The notes beneath the pieces are model-generated. The model was not told the DNA's origin. It did no database searches and saw only the letters and a list, made by a program, of their open reading frames with translations. From an uncultured SAR86 cluster bacterium (GTDB taxonomy: Bacteria; Pseudomonadota; Gammaproteobacteria; Magnimaribacterales; AG-339-G14), in the NCBI GenBank assembly GCA_902595715.1, contig CACJRI010000003.1, positions 102,528 through 166,527 of the forward strand: DNA of 64,000 bases, given 5' to 3'. The position numbers were made by a program, and so were the translations under genes. The stretch's first letter is position 1; each line of letters begins with the position of its first letter. This document shows, in pieces, positions 1-10,691 of the stretch.

Positions 1-14
1 AAAATAATTAAAGC

Positions 15-1232
15 TTAAATTCCAAAATCCCAGGATAAACCTTGGTGATATTTTTTTAAGACTTGTTTAGCTATTAAAATTCTGTGAACCTCATCTGGGC
101 CATCAGCTAGTCTTAGGGTTCTGGCACCTTGATACATTCCGAACAAAGGAAGATCTGCTGAAACTCCTTTCCAGCCATAAACTTGAATAGCTCGATCGAC
201 TACTCTATGCATAGCTTCGGGTACATAGATTTTTATTGCCGAAATATCTACTCTAGGATCATTTTCACTGTCCATTACCTCTGCACAATGAATTGTCATC
301 AATCTCGCCGTTTGAATATCAATGTATGAATCAGCAATAAAACCTTGAATTAATTGCTTTGTCTCAAGCTTGCCGCCGTGGACCTCTCGCGTAATGGTTC
401 TTTGCAGCATTAGATCAAAAGCTCTCCACATTTGACCAATACTATTCATGCAGTGAAAGACTCTTCCAGCACCCAATCTATCTTGGGCTGCAGCATGTCC
501 TGTTCCTCTGGCACCTAATTGATTTTCTACTGGAACTCTGACATTTTCATATTTAATTTCGACGTGATCTCCTCCTGTATGTCCCCAAATAGGAACAGAA
601 CGAATGACATTAAATCCTGGCGTATCAGTAGGGACAATTATCTGAGTCATTCGAGAATTGACTTCGCCATCTTCACCTTCTTCTTCTGTTCTGCACATTA
701 CGATTGCAAAGTCTGCCTTGATTCCATTTGAAGTCATAACTTTGTGCCCGTTAATAACCCATTCGTCACCTTCCTTTTTTGCAGTAGTTTGAATAGATCT
801 TGGGTCAGATCCTGCATTGTCAGGCTCAGTCATAGAAAATGCTGATTCCATTTCTCCAGCAATCAAGGGCTCAAGCCATTTCTTCTTTTGTTCTTCAGAT
901 CCATATTTTAGTAAGACCTTTTGATTTCCTGAGTTAGGAGCAATTACTCCGAAAAGCCTGTTAGAAAGTGGTGACCAAGCAAGAATTTCATTCATGTAAG
1001 CATGAGCCATAAAACCGATACCCATACCACCATATTCTTCTGGAAGGTGAGGTGCCCACAATTTTTCTTTCTTTACTTGTTCTCTTATTTCTTTTCTAAC
1101 TGAAGCAGAATTTTCGCTTTTTGAATAAATTTCTCTTTCATTAGGAATAATTTTTTCAGCAACTATATTTGCTGTTCTTGTTCTTATATCATTAATATCA
1201 TCAGATAATGTAGGTATTGGTGAAATTTGCAT
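15..1232 (-). CDS. acyl-CoA dehydrogenase (ACAD10/11-like)
   Basis: Cytoplasmic flavoprotein of 405 residues expected to oxidise an acyl-CoA to the trans-2-enoyl-CoA and pass electrons to ETF. The flavin-loop motif FSMTEPDNAGSDP is at residues 132-144 and LADGPDEVH at about 375-383, the tail seen in the ACAD10/ACAD11-like branch. The ATG follows an AGGAAG ribosome site 7 bases upstream, so the start is well supported. The gene is complete although its stop is only 14 bases from the window edge. It diverges from the carboxylesterase gene. The acyl substrate cannot be read from the sequence. Confidence 0.93.
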   Translation of the reverse strand: MQISPIPTLSDDINDIRTRTANIVAEKIIPNEREIYSKSENSASVRKEIREQVKKEKLWAPHLPEEYGGMGIGFMAHAYMNEILAWSPLSNRLFGVIAPNSGNQKVLLKYGSEEQKKKWLEPLIAGEMESAFSMTEPDNAGSDPRSIQTTAKKEGDEWVINGHKVMTSNGIKADFAIVMCRTEEEGEDGEVNSRMTQIIVPTDTPGFNVIRSVPIWGHTGGDHVEIKYENVRVPVENQLGARGTGHAAAQDRLGAGRVFHCMNSIGQMWRAFDLMLQRTITREVHGGKLETKQLIQGFIADSYIDIQTARLMTIHCAEVMDSENDPRVDISAIKIYVPEAMHRVVDRAIQVYGWKGVSADLPLFGMYQGARTLRLADGPDEVHRILIAKQVLKKYHQGLSWDFGI

Positions 1233-1323
1233 GTTTCTTCCTATATTGCTTTATTAAATTAACTAATTAAATTTTACTATATACTTTTATTCATAATTCA
1301 AAAAATCCTTTTTAATAGTTCAT

Positions 1324-3108
1324 ATGAAAAAAATTTCTCTTTTATTTATAACAATTTTTATCTCGGCTTGTGCCATTGATGCAACAAAAAAAGAGAATCT
1401 TGAAGAAACTAAACTTATTTCTTCAATCTCGGGTAAATATGATGGTATCGAACTAAAAAATAGCTACCAATGGCTGGGCATTCCCTATGCAGAGCCTCCT
1501 CAAGGTAGTTTGCGGTGGAAAGCTCCAAGAGCACTAACTAAACAAAAGGAAAAAGTTAAGGCTTTGAAATTTAGCGATGCATGTCCTCAGGTTCCTTCCA
1601 TCTCTTTGGATAGAGGTGGTAATGGTGAATATACTGGATCGGAAGATTGTCTTTATCTAAATATTTTTACTCCAAAAAAAATAAGTTCAGATAAAAAACT
1701 CCCAGTTATGTTTTGGATTCATGGAGGTGGTAATACTTCAGGAGAGGCAGCCTCATATGATTTCAGCAAATTGGCATCCGCTCATGACCTAGTCATTGTT
1801 TCTATAAATTACAGATTAGGCTTTTTAGGTTGGTTTTATCACCCAGCATTTGCTGCAACATCTAATAATTTAGAAGATAAATCAGGAAATTTTGGAACAC
1901 TTGACCAAATTATGGCTTTGAAGTGGGTAAAACAAAATATTGAGGATTTTGGAGGGGATAAGAACAACGTCACTGTATTTGGAGAGTCTGCTGGCGGACA
2001 TAATGTTTTTGCTCTCCTCAGTTCTCCTCTTGCAAAAGGCCTTTTTCACAAAGCAATTTCTCAAAGCGGGGCAACAAATACTTTTGATTTAAATGAAGCA
2101 TCTAATTTTTTTGATAATAAAGAATCTTCCTTGTTAACTTCTTCAAAAGAAGTTGTCAGTAAATTATTGGTTTCCTCTAAAATTTCTAAAGATTTGTTTG
2201 AAGCAAATATTGCTCAAGATTCAATGAATGAATTCAAACTCTTTGAGCAAATGCAAGGATTAGATTTAGGTCAGATCTTTAAAGTTTACAAAGCAATAGA
2301 AAAATCCAAACAAGTTGGAAAAAAAATGATTCCGAGAGTTTTAAGCGACGGTCATGTCATTCCTAACAGAGGTATGCAATTTTCTAGAAAAAGTTTTTAC
2401 AACGATGTGCCAGTAATCTTTGGCACCAATCGAGACGAAACAAAACTTTTTGCTGCTATGGAATCAGATTACTCAACCAGTATATTCAATAGATTAATCG
2501 TTATACGCAATCAAGAGATGTATGACTTAACAGCTGAATATGCTTCAAATAATTGGAAAATATCGGCTGTTGATAACCCTGCAAGAGATATGGTTGCTTC
2601 AGGTAAAAAAGACGTTTTTGCCTACAGATTTGATTGGGATGAACAAGGAAAGTTGTTATGGATGGATTTTTCAAAAATCTTTGGAGCAGCCCACGCCATG
2701 GAAATACCATTTGTTACTGGGACCATGAAGCTTCTTGGAATTGAAAGATTTATGTTTAATGATGAAAATCTTCCAGACGCCATTAGATTGTCTATTGCCA
2801 TGCAATCTTATTGGGCTGAATTTGCCTACACTGGAGACCCTGGTAAAGGTAGAGACAATAACCTGCCAAAATGGAATACTTGGTCAAGTTCAGGAGAGAA
2901 ATTTTTGATCTTAGACTCTCAAAACGACCAAGGTATTGTCATGAGCGATTTTGAATTGAAAAGAATTGACGAATTCAAAAGGTTATATGCAGACTCAAGA
3001 ATAAAAAAAGATAAAATCAAATGTAAATTTCTAAATAATTTGGTCCAAAACGCCTATGAAAAAGATGCCATTTCTTTTTATAATGATAAGTGTTTACAAG
3101 GAGAGTAA
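1324..3108 (+). CDS. type-B carboxylesterase, lipoprotein
   Basis: Alpha/beta-hydrolase of 594 residues hydrolysing carboxylic esters. The N-terminus is a lipoprotein signal with lipobox ISAC (Cys16), so the enzyme is probably anchored in the envelope. The triad is visible: nucleophile Ser222 in FGESAGG, Glu372 in GTNRDETK, and His457 in GAAHAME. The early EDCLYLNIF motif is a type-B esterase signature. No Shine-Dalgarno site is seen; TTTAAT lies 7 bases before the ATG, possibly the -10 of a leaderless promoter. Three bases separate it from the DsbA-fold gene, so the two are probably cotranscribed. Substrate unknown. Confidence 0.93.
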   Translation: MKKISLLFITIFISACAIDATKKENLEETKLISSISGKYDGIELKNSYQWLGIPYAEPPQGSLRWKAPRALTKQKEKVKALKFSDACPQVPSISLDRGGNGEYTGSEDCLYLNIFTPKKISSDKKLPVMFWIHGGGNTSGEAASYDFSKLASAHDLVIVSINYRLGFLGWFYHPAFAATSNNLEDKSGNFGTLDQIMALKWVKQNIEDFGGDKNNVTVFGESAGGHNVFALLSSPLAKGLFHKAISQSGATNTFDLNEASNFFDNKESSLLTSSKEVVSKLLVSSKISKDLFEANIAQDSMNEFKLFEQMQGLDLGQIFKVYKAIEKSKQVGKKMIPRVLSDGHVIPNRGMQFSRKSFYNDVPVIFGTNRDETKLFAAMESDYSTSIFNRLIVIRNQEMYDLTAEYASNNWKISAVDNPARDMVASGKKDVFAYRFDWDEQGKLLWMDFSKIFGAAHAMEIPFVTGTMKLLGIERFMFNDENLPDAIRLSIAMQSYWAEFAYTGDPGKGRDNNLPKWNTWSSSGEKFLILDSQNDQGIVMSDFELKRIDEFKRLYADSRIKKDKIKCKFLNNLVQNAYEKDAISFYNDKCLQGE

Positions 3109-3111
3109 GAA

Positions 3112-3711
3112 ATGAAAAAAATAGATTTTTATTTTGATTTTGCTAGCCCAAATGCATATTTGAGCCACAAAGTAATTCAAAAAATTAAAGAAAGTTCTGG
3201 AGCAGAAGTTAACTATATTCCTGTTCTGCTTGGAGGAATCTTTAAAGCAACAAATAACAAACCCCCAATGGAACAGTTTTTTGGTGTTAAAAATAAAAAT
3301 GAGTACCAAAATCTTGAAATGCAAAGATTTATTGAAAGACATGAATTACATGATTTTAAAATGAATCCCCATTTTCCAGTAATTAGCCTTCAAATTATTA
3401 GAGGAGCTATTGCTGCAGAAATAGATGGTTATTTGGAGGATTATATTGACAAAGTTTTGGTCCACATGTGGGAAGAGCCAAAAAAAATGGATGATCCTGA
3501 AGTCATAAAAGCGGCTTATGAAGAATCGGGTTTTGATGGTGAAAAGTTAATGACCCAAATGCAAGATCCAGAAGTGAAAGCCAAATTAATTTCAAATACA
3601 GAGGCTGCAGTTGAAAGGGGAGTTTTTGGCATTCCTACTTTTTTTGTAGACGATGAAATGTTTTTTGGAAAAGATACCCTTTGGCAAATTGAAGAGTTAC
3701 TTAATAAATAA
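3112..3711 (+). CDS. 2-hydroxychromene-2-carboxylate isomerase-like (DsbA-fold) protein
   Basis: A 199-residue thioredoxin-fold protein of the HCCA isomerase / kappa-GST family. FDFASPNAYL at residues 8-17 carries the Ser (Ser12) that replaces the redox cysteine in isomerases, and the C-terminal GIPTFFVDDEMFFGKD is the family cis-proline region. Known members use glutathione to isomerise naphthalene-derived chromenes, but many act on unknown substrates. It follows the esterase by three bases with a GGAGAGTAAGA ribosome site inside the end of that gene. It ends directly against the convergent aldolase gene. Confidence 0.88.
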   Translation: MKKIDFYFDFASPNAYLSHKVIQKIKESSGAEVNYIPVLLGGIFKATNNKPPMEQFFGVKNKNEYQNLEMQRFIERHELHDFKMNPHFPVISLQIIRGAIAAEIDGYLEDYIDKVLVHMWEEPKKMDDPEVIKAAYEESGFDGEKLMTQMQDPEVKAKLISNTEAAVERGVFGIPTFFVDDEMFFGKDTLWQIEELLNK

Positions 3712-4533
3712 TTAATTAAGAAAGCTATCGTCTTTTTCTAACATTAAGTCGTAAAGAGGTTGAAAACTAGCCCACATTGCCATTTCTGTTCCAACCTGTG
3801 TCTTAGTTAGTTTAGCGACATCATCTGATATTCTTTCCATTTGTCCAGCAGCTTCAGCGAGGAGTTGAGATTGACAGCACCTGTCCATTGATAAAAATGC
3901 CCATAGAGCTGCATCTACTGATTCTCCCGTTGTAAGTAAACCATGATTTTTTAGGATAGCCGCTCTTTTGTCCCCAAGAGCTTCTGCAATTCTATCGCCT
4001 TCATCAGTTTCTAAAACAACTCCAGTATAGTCATCAAATAACACGTGATCGTCATAGAAGGCGCAAGAATCTTGAGTAATTGGTTCCAAAAGTCTGCCTA
4101 GAGTTGAAAATGATTTTCCATACATTGAATGAGAATGAGCAGCAGCATTTACATCTGATCTTGCCTCATGGAGTCTGGAATGAATAGCGAAAGCGGCAGT
4201 GTTAAGCATCTTATCTTCGCCTTGAACAATATTTCCTTCTCTATCCACTAAAATCAAATCAGATATGCATATCTGACCGAAATGCATTCCAAAAGGATTG
4301 ACCCAAAAATAGTGAGGATACTCTGGATCTCTCAGAGTTATATGTCCTGCAATACCTTCATCATATCCAAAATGAGAAAACATCCTAAAACCTGCAGCAA
4401 GTCTCTCTAGTTGATGTCTTCTTATCTCTTCAATAGTTTTGCATTCAATTGGAACAATGGAACCTTTGGTTTTTTGGGGTAGTTTTCCTAAAGAAGTGTC
4501 GATAGGTAACTTGATTTCTTTTTCATCTGACAT
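3712..4533 (-). CDS. class II aldolase/adducin family protein
   Basis: A 273-residue protein of the zinc-dependent class II aldolase family (fuculose-phosphate aldolase fold). The metal ligands expected are His133 and His135 in AAAHSHSMYG and His197 in LKNHGLLTTG. An AAGGAGAAG ribosome site lies just before the ATG. The stand-alone, slightly long form without a kinase or epimerase neighbour is common in proteobacteria and its substrate is generally unknown. It is convergent with the DsbA-fold gene with no intervening base and divergent from fumC. Confidence 0.9.
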   Translation of the reverse strand: MSDEKEIKLPIDTSLGKLPQKTKGSIVPIECKTIEEIRRHQLERLAAGFRMFSHFGYDEGIAGHITLRDPEYPHYFWVNPFGMHFGQICISDLILVDREGNIVQGEDKMLNTAAFAIHSRLHEARSDVNAAAHSHSMYGKSFSTLGRLLEPITQDSCAFYDDHVLFDDYTGVVLETDEGDRIAEALGDKRAAILKNHGLLTTGESVDAALWAFLSMDRCCQSQLLAEAAGQMERISDDVAKLTKTQVGTEMAMWASFQPLYDLMLEKDDSFLN

Positions 4534-4611
4534 TTCATCTTCTCCTTAAAATTCTTCGATATTCTAACTTAATATTTTGTACAATTTATATCTCATTTTA
4601 ATAAAAAAATT

Positions 4612-6021
4612 ATGCCCAAGAAAAGAAAAGGTTTCAGAATAGAAAAAGACAGTTTGGGAGAAGTTTATGTTCCTAATGCTGCTTTATATGGAGCACAAAC
4701 TCAAAGAGCAATTGATAACTTCCCGATAAGTGGAATCAAAATGGATTTTCCTTTCACCAATTCATTTATTGATTCATTGGGCATTATTAAAGATGCTGCT
4801 GCTAGGGCTAATAAATCCTTAGGCCTTCTATCTTCTAAGAAAGCAAATGCTATATCAAAGGCTGCAAAAGAGGTTTGGCTAAGTAAACACAACGATCAAT
4901 TCCCGATAGATGTTTTTCAAACAGGCTCAGGGACAAGTTCAAACATGAACGCCAACGAAGTCATTGCCAATTTAGCTAGCAAATTAGCTAAAACACAAGT
5001 AGATCCCAATGACGACGTAAATATGAGTCAAAGCAGTAACGATGTTATTCCAACTGCAATAAAGGTAAGCGCTCACATGGATTTAACTAAAAAACTTCTA
5101 CCAGCATTAGACAAATTAATTGAAGTCACTGAAAAAAAAGGAAATTCTTTAAAAGGTTTGGTAAAAACAGGAAGAACTCATTTAATGGATGCAATGCCAC
5201 TAGATTTTCATCAAGAACTTTCTGCTTGGGCAGCTCAATTAAAGAATTCAAAAAAAACTCTTTTATTTTTAGAAACCAGAATGTTGGAGATGCCTTTAGG
5301 CGGGACTGCAGTCGGAACGGGTATTAATGCTCATCCTAGATTTGCAAAGTTATTTACAAAAGAGCTGAATAAGTTAAGCGGAGGAAAAAGTAGAAATGTC
5401 CCAAGCGATAATTTTTTTCATGAATTAAGTGCTCAAGATACCGCGGTTCAAGTTTCTGGAGAACTCAAAAATTTAGCAACCATTTTATTAAAAATCTCAA
5501 ATGATCTTCGTTGGATGAACAGCGGCCCGTTGGCAGGTTTATCTGAGATAGAACTTCAAGCTTTACAACCTGGAAGTAGCATCATGCCAGGTAAAGTTAA
5601 CCCAGTCATTCCAGAAGCAGTTGCAATGGTAGCTGCAGATGTCATTGGAAATGATGTGGCTATAAGTATTGGTGCACAATCTAGCAACTTTCAACTTAAT
5701 GTGATGCTGCCGGTAATTGCTTATAACCTTCTAAAAAGTATTAACATTTTAAGCGGTGGAATGAATGTTTTAGCATCAAAAGCCATAAAGACTTTTAAAG
5801 TAAACCAAAAATCAATTCAAGCTTCTTTGGATAAAAACCCAATTTTAGTAACAGCTTTAAATCCCATTATCGGTTATGCAAAAGCAGCAGCCATAGCAAA
5901 AAAGGCTTATAAAGAAGATAGGGCAATCATAGATGTTGCACTAGAAGAAACCAATTTATCAAAAGCTAAGCTGCAAAAACTTTTAAATCCAGAGAAGTTA
6001 ACCAAAGGTGGAATTAATTGA
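4612..6021 (+). CDS. fumC: class II fumarate hydratase
   Basis: Iron-independent fumarase interconverting fumarate and malate in the TCA cycle; 469 residues, the usual length. The superfamily signature GSSIMPGKVNP is at residues 321-331 with its catalytic loop serine, and GSGTSSNMNANEV and GRTHLMDAMP are also present. The N-terminal IEKDSLGEVYVPNAALYGAQTQRA segment region is typical of FumC rather than aspartase. There is no clear ribosome site; the upstream region is nearly pure A/T. The stop overlaps the phhB start by one base. Confidence 0.96.
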   Translation: MPKKRKGFRIEKDSLGEVYVPNAALYGAQTQRAIDNFPISGIKMDFPFTNSFIDSLGIIKDAAARANKSLGLLSSKKANAISKAAKEVWLSKHNDQFPIDVFQTGSGTSSNMNANEVIANLASKLAKTQVDPNDDVNMSQSSNDVIPTAIKVSAHMDLTKKLLPALDKLIEVTEKKGNSLKGLVKTGRTHLMDAMPLDFHQELSAWAAQLKNSKKTLLFLETRMLEMPLGGTAVGTGINAHPRFAKLFTKELNKLSGGKSRNVPSDNFFHELSAQDTAVQVSGELKNLATILLKISNDLRWMNSGPLAGLSEIELQALQPGSSIMPGKVNPVIPEAVAMVAADVIGNDVAISIGAQSSNFQLNVMLPVIAYNLLKSINILSGGMNVLASKAIKTFKVNQKSIQASLDKNPILVTALNPIIGYAKAAAIAKKAYKEDRAIIDVALEETNLSKAKLQKLLNPEKLTKGGIN

Positions 6022-6362
6022 TGGAAAAACTTCTTGAAGGAAAATGTGAGGCTTGCAGAGCAGATGCTCCTTTAGTTTCAGCTGAAGAAAGAAAAATATT
6101 AATGCCACAAATTCCAGGCTGGGACGTAATCGAGGTAGATGGTATAGAACAACTTACTTGTTCTTATGCTTTCAAAGATTACTTATCGGGTTTAGATTTT
6201 TTAAAAAAGGTCGCACATCTCGCAGAGGAAGAAGATCATCATCCCGAGATAGTTTTGGAATGGGGTAAAGTAACCGTTTCTTGGTGGTCTCATAAAATCA
6301 AAGGCTTACATAAAAACGATTTTATTGCAGCCGCAAAAACGGATGCTCTGTTTAGCGAATAA
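6021..6362 (+). CDS. phhB: 4a-hydroxytetrahydrobiopterin dehydratase
   Basis: Pterin-4a-carbinolamine dehydratase of 113 residues that regenerates quinonoid dihydrobiopterin after aromatic amino-acid hydroxylation; the same fold also takes part in molybdopterin-related chemistry. The hallmark EEEDHHPEI and the following SWWSHKIKGLHKND are the active-site segments. I chose ATG 6021, which shares its A with the fumC stop, over an in-frame TTG one codon earlier. No phenylalanine hydroxylase gene is in the window. The 3' end overlaps the convergent MFS gene by 11 bases. Confidence 0.93.
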   Translation: MEKLLEGKCEACRADAPLVSAEERKILMPQIPGWDVIEVDGIEQLTCSYAFKDYLSGLDFLKKVAHLAEEEDHHPEIVLEWGKVTVSWWSHKIKGLHKNDFIAAAKTDALFSE

Positions 6363-7575
6363 TTATTCTAGAACCAATAATAAAACCAATGAGTGTAATT
6401 GCCCCCATCAACAAGAAAGATTCAAGATAGAGATTTAGGTCAAAAGCTGTACCAACCAAAACCATGCCAACGGGCTGAACAGGTACGATTAACATTGCAG
6501 ATACACCTCTGACAGAACCAAGATTTTGTGAACCGAAGGCTTTTAGAAAACAAGCACTCATTAAAACCATTGCCCCACCAAACCCTAAACCAAAAATAAA
6601 ACAAAAGATTGTAAAGAAAAGATAGTTATCAATTAAAGTCAAACCAAAAATTCCTATTGATTGCATTGCCATCATGATCATCACAGGAATATTTGGCCTT
6701 AATCTATCCATTAAATAACCAAAGAAAACTTTTCCAACCACGCCACCAAGCGCTGCAAAAGAGTAAGCAAAGACGGTCTGTTTTATGGGGAAACCTAAAA
6801 TTGTCCAAGTTTCAAGAAAACCCTGATTTTCAGAGTGCAAAGGCAAGTGCAGTAAAACTCCACCCATAGCTAAAAACTGAAAAGCAAAAGCAAGAGAGAT
6901 AATCCAAAAAATTCCATGTTTAAAAAAATCTTTGATTCCCAATAAACTCTGGGAAGAATCTGGAGCTGGCTGATCAGGAAGATTATCTTTGTATTGACCG
7001 ATTTCTTCGGGAGTATCAATAACAAAGTATCTAACGGTTGGAATTAATAAAAAAATCACAATCAAGCCAAAAACCATATAGACACTTCTCCAACCTATCA
7101 TTTCAATGAGCGGATCAACCAAAATTGGCAAGATTACACCTGAAAAGGATATTCCAATTGCAGCAATTCCCAAGGCCATCCCTGCATTACTTTCAAACCA
7201 ATTAGCAACTAATTTAGTCACCGAAAGATTTCCCAAAGCAGGCCCGCCAATGGCGAGTAATGTGGCATAGATTAAAAGTAGGCTAAAGCTACTTTGCACA
7301 AATGAAATAGAGAATAGTCCTAAACTAAAAATAACTCCACCAATCATCATTATTTTCTTTATGGAAAATTTATCCAGCAACCTGCCTAGAAATATTGAAG
7401 CTACGGCAGAGCTTATGAACCAGAGAGACAGGGCTCCTGAAAGTTGAGACTGTGTTGCGCCTAAATCTCTTTCCAAGGCGGAAAACATCAAAGGAAAACA
7501 GTAAAAAATAAAACCCACAACGGAAAATTCCATCATCATTCCGGTATAAACCATTTGCCAGCCTTTAAATTTCAT
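6352..7575 (-). CDS. MFS transporter (OFA/monocarboxylate-like)
   Basis: Inner-membrane protein of 407 residues with about twelve hydrophobic helices and the MFS loop [11 protein letters not shown] between helices 2 and 3, repeated in degenerate form as GYLMDRLRP in the second half. The overall look (short N-terminus, FSAL-rich helix 1) resembles the oxalate/formate and monocarboxylate branch of the superfamily, but the substrate cannot be deduced. It is transcribed divergently from guaB, with 47 bases between start codons, and its end overlaps phhB. Confidence 0.87.
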   Translation of the reverse strand: MKFKGWQMVYTGMMMEFSVVGFIFYCFPLMFSALERDLGATQSQLSGALSLWFISSAVASIFLGRLLDKFSIKKIMMIGGVIFSLGLFSISFVQSSFSLLLIYATLLAIGGPALGNLSVTKLVANWFESNAGMALGIAAIGISFSGVILPILVDPLIEMIGWRSVYMVFGLIVIFLLIPTVRYFVIDTPEEIGQYKDNLPDQPAPDSSQSLLGIKDFFKHGIFWIISLAFAFQFLAMGGVLLHLPLHSENQGFLETWTILGFPIKQTVFAYSFAALGGVVGKVFFGYLMDRLRPNIPVMIMMAMQSIGIFGLTLIDNYLFFTIFCFIFGLGFGGAMVLMSACFLKAFGSQNLGSVRGVSAMLIVPVQPVGMVLVGTAFDLNLYLESFLLMGAITLIGFIIGSRIIIR

Positions 7576-7610
7576 TTTTTGCCTTAACTATGCTTTTTAT
7601 TTTCTTTCTG

Positions 7611-7616
7611 TATAAT
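7611..7616 (+). promoter_or_regulatory. candidate guaB -10 element
   Basis: A perfect TATAAT ends 6 bases before the guaB ATG at 7623 and no Shine-Dalgarno sequence lies between. A sigma-70 start 6-7 bases after this hexamer would begin the message at the start codon, i.e. leaderless. No convincing -35 element is seen. Confidence 0.5.
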
Positions 7617-7622
7617 TTGAAA

Positions 7623-9092
7623 ATGTTGCGTATTGAAGAGCAAGCTTTGACCTTCGACGATGTACTTTTAGTACCGCAATATTCTAGCGTCCTTCCCCAA
7701 GAGACCGATTTAAGCACAAAATTAACCAAACAGGTTAATTTAAAAATCCCTATAGTATCTGCTGCGATGGATACAGTAACTGAAAGCAGAATGTCTATTG
7801 CTTTAGCCGAGTTGGGTGGAATTGGTATTATTCATAAAAATATTTCGATTTCTGATCAGGCTAAAGAAGTTTCTTTAGTTAAAAAATTTGAAAGCGGAGT
7901 AGTAAGAGATCCGATTACTATTTCCTCTAAAAAAAGTGTTGGGGAATTAATCAAGCTTACTCAAGATTTAAATATCTCAGGTATGCCGGTTGTTAACGAT
8001 GGTGATTTAGTTGGAATTGTGACTTCCAGAGATTTTCGAAATGTCTCTGATTTATCTGCTCCAGTTGAATCCATCATGACACCAAAAAAACGCTTAGTAA
8101 CTGCAGAGGAAGATGCAAAGTTAGATATTATCAAAAACCTTCTATACAAAAATAGAATAGAAAAAATCTTATTGGTTGATAAAAGTTTTGCCTTGAAAGG
8201 TCTCGTAACTTTGAAAGACATAAATAAAAACAAAGATTTTCCTTTAGCCTCAAAAGATACCGAAGGCAGACTTCTCGTCGGAGCCGCTGTAGGAAATGGC
8301 GAAGAAACTGATGAAAGAGTGGATGCTCTTGTTGAAGCAGGCGTCGATGTTCTTGTGGTTGATAGTGCTCATGGGCATTCTAAAGGCATTATTGATCGAG
8401 TTAAGCGAATCAAGAAAATGAACAAAGGCGTTCAAGTCATTGGTGGTAATGTTGCAACAGGCGATGGTGCTTTAGACTTAATTAAAGCTGGAGCTGACGC
8501 AATTAAAGTCGGAATAGGTCCTGGATCGATTTGTACGACTAGAATTGTAACTGGCGTAGGTGTACCTCAAATTTCAGCTATTGCAAATGTAGTCAAAGCC
8601 ATAGGTAAGAAGAATATTCCAGTAATTGCCGATGGCGGGATTAGATTTTCTGGCGATATCGCAAAAGCCATAGCTGCTGGAGCTAGTACTGTGATGCTAG
8701 GAAGTATTCTCGCCGGAACAGAGGAAGCTCCAGGTCAGGTAGAGCTCTTCCAAGGAAGAAGTTATAAATCTTATAGAGGCATGGGCTCTGTAGGTGCTAT
8801 GTCGGGGGAGACAAATTCCGGAGATCGTTATTTTCAAGAAGATGTTTCAAGTTCTGACAAACTAGTACCAGAAGGAATTGAAGGCAGAGTCCCATATAAA
8901 GGCTGGGTAGAAACTACCATCCATCAAATGCTCGGTGGTTTAAGACAAAGCATGGGTTATACGGGAAGCAAAGACATCAAATCAATGAGAACTAAAACAA
9001 AATTCGTGCAAATTACATCGGCAGGAATAAACGAAAGTCATGTTCATGATGTAAGCGTTACAAAAGAAGCACCAAATTACAGAATTAGCTAA
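7623..9092 (+). CDS. guaB: IMP dehydrogenase
   Basis: Catalyses the NAD-dependent oxidation of IMP to XMP, the committed step of GMP synthesis. The catalytic loop GPGSICTTR places the nucleophile at Cys304, one residue from E. coli Cys305. Two CBS domains interrupt the barrel at about residues 90-205, and the flap segment [11 protein letters not shown] is present. An open frame extends 33 bases further upstream, but [16 protein letters not shown] aligns directly with the E. coli N-terminus, so ATG 7623 (489 residues) is preferred. guaA follows after two bases, forming the classic guaBA operon. Confidence 0.97.
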   Translation: MLRIEEQALTFDDVLLVPQYSSVLPQETDLSTKLTKQVNLKIPIVSAAMDTVTESRMSIALAELGGIGIIHKNISISDQAKEVSLVKKFESGVVRDPITISSKKSVGELIKLTQDLNISGMPVVNDGDLVGIVTSRDFRNVSDLSAPVESIMTPKKRLVTAEEDAKLDIIKNLLYKNRIEKILLVDKSFALKGLVTLKDINKNKDFPLASKDTEGRLLVGAAVGNGEETDERVDALVEAGVDVLVVDSAHGHSKGIIDRVKRIKKMNKGVQVIGGNVATGDGALDLIKAGADAIKVGIGPGSICTTRIVTGVGVPQISAIANVVKAIGKKNIPVIADGGIRFSGDIAKAIAAGASTVMLGSILAGTEEAPGQVELFQGRSYKSYRGMGSVGAMSGETNSGDRYFQEDVSSSDKLVPEGIEGRVPYKGWVETTIHQMLGGLRQSMGYTGSKDIKSMRTKTKFVQITSAGINESHVHDVSVTKEAPNYRIS

Positions 9093-9094
9093 AA

Positions 9095-10648
9095 GTGAAT
9101 ACTGCTATTGATTCAGAAAAAATAATTATTCTGGATTTTGGTTCGCAATATACTCAATTGATTGCAAGGCGTATTAGAGAACTTGGAGTTTACTCAGAAA
9201 TTCTATCTTGCAATACCTCCTATAGGAACATTCGAAAAGCTAATCCCAAAGGCATTATTATCTCTGGAGGCCCAGAGTCGGTGAATGAAAAAAATACTCT
9301 TAAAGTAGATCCTAAAATTTTAGAAAGTGAAGTACCCGTTTTAGGAATTTGTTATGGCATGCAACTCATGTCAAAACATTTTAAGGGATCAGTAAATACT
9401 TCAATGAAAAGAGAATTTGGCCATGCTGAAATTAAATTAAACAGAGGCAAGTTATTTAAAGATATCAAAATCTCCACACTTAATGTTTGGATGAGCCATG
9501 GCGACAAAGTAACTAAATTACCCAAAGGATTTAAAAAAGTTGCTTCCTCTAAAAACAGTCCAATTGCAGCTTTTGAAAACCATTCAATTAAAAAATATGG
9601 CTTACAGTTTCATCCAGAAGTAACACATACTGAAAAGGGCGCTCAAATTTTAAAAACTTTTGTCAGAGAAATATGTGGCTGTCAGACTAAATGGAGGCCG
9701 AAAAATATAGTCGAAAAACTTGTTGATGATATAAAAAAACAAGTTGGTAAGAAAAAAGTATTGTTGGGTATCTCCGGCGGAGTTGATTCTTCCGTGGTTG
9801 CTGCACTTTTATCAAAGGCAATAGGCAAACAATTGGAATGTATTTTTGTTGATAATGGTTTGTTAAGAAAAGATGAAGCCAAACAAGTTCTTAGAGATTT
9901 AAAAAAAGCTTTAAAAATCAAGATTCATTTTTCTGATTCTGAAAAATTTTTCCTTAAAAATTTAAAAGGCAAAAAAGATCCTGAAGAAAAGAGAAAAGTA
10001 ATAGGAAAAAATTTCATTGATGTCTTTTTGAAAGAAGCAAAAAAAATTAAGGATGTTTCCTTTCTAGCGCAAGGTACTATCTATCCTGATGTCATTGAAT
10101 CTTCAGGAATCAAAGGCGGCAAGGCGCATGTCATTAAATCCCACCACAATGTTGGCGGCTTACCATCATATCTAAATTTGCCTTTAGTTGAGCCTTTAAA
10201 TTCTTTATTCAAAGACGAGGTAAGAAAAATAGGTTTATCATTGGGCTTACCCAAGTCTTTGATTGGCAGACATCCTTTTCCCGGTCCTGGTTTAGCAGTA
10301 AGAACAATTGGAGAGATTACTAAAGAAAAATTAGATATCTTAAGAGAGGCAGACCATATCTTTATTGAAGAGCTTGTAGCAGCAAATCTTTATGATAAGG
10401 TCAGTCAAGCATTTGCCGTGTTTTTGCCAATCAAAAGTGTCGGTGTAGTGGGGGATGCTAGGCGCTATGAATATGTGATTGCTCTCAGAGCTGCAGAAAC
10501 TATTGATTTTATGACAGCGAAAGCCTCTCAACTTAATCATAATTTATTGAATAAAGTTTCCGATAGGATTATCAATGAAATTCCAAAAGTTTCTAGAGTT
10601 GTCTATGATATTTCTAGTAAACCACCAGCCACTATTGAGTGGGAGTAA
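9095..10648 (+). CDS. guaA: GMP synthase (glutamine-hydrolysing)
   Basis: Converts XMP to GMP using ATP and glutamine; 517 residues. The N-terminal class I amidotransferase domain has nucleophile Cys86 in LGICYGMQ and the His-Glu pair in QFHPEV. The ATP-pyrophosphatase domain carries the PP-loop [10 protein letters not shown], and the C-terminal dimerisation domain ends [11 protein letters not shown] as in E. coli. Translation starts at a GTG two bases after the guaB stop, so the pair is probably translationally coupled. Confidence 0.97.
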   Translation: MNTAIDSEKIIILDFGSQYTQLIARRIRELGVYSEILSCNTSYRNIRKANPKGIIISGGPESVNEKNTLKVDPKILESEVPVLGICYGMQLMSKHFKGSVNTSMKREFGHAEIKLNRGKLFKDIKISTLNVWMSHGDKVTKLPKGFKKVASSKNSPIAAFENHSIKKYGLQFHPEVTHTEKGAQILKTFVREICGCQTKWRPKNIVEKLVDDIKKQVGKKKVLLGISGGVDSSVVAALLSKAIGKQLECIFVDNGLLRKDEAKQVLRDLKKALKIKIHFSDSEKFFLKNLKGKKDPEEKRKVIGKNFIDVFLKEAKKIKDVSFLAQGTIYPDVIESSGIKGGKAHVIKSHHNVGGLPSYLNLPLVEPLNSLFKDEVRKIGLSLGLPKSLIGRHPFPGPGLAVRTIGEITKEKLDILREADHIFIEELVAANLYDKVSQAFAVFLPIKSVGVVGDARRYEYVIALRAAETIDFMTAKASQLNHNLLNKVSDRIINEIPKVSRVVYDISSKPPATIEWE

Positions 10649-10691
10649 TTAATAATCATTTATGATATTTATAATGATGGAGGGGAACAAA

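Noticed and set aside
519..731. Plus-strand 70-residue ORF inside the first acyl-CoA dehydrogenase
   Set aside because: It is an antisense shadow; the minus-strand frame has clear family motifs throughout.
7590..7622. Upstream ATG extending guaB by 11 codons
   Set aside because: The added residues are hydrophobic and unlike any GuaB N-terminus; [16 protein letters not shown] at 7623 aligns with known enzymes.
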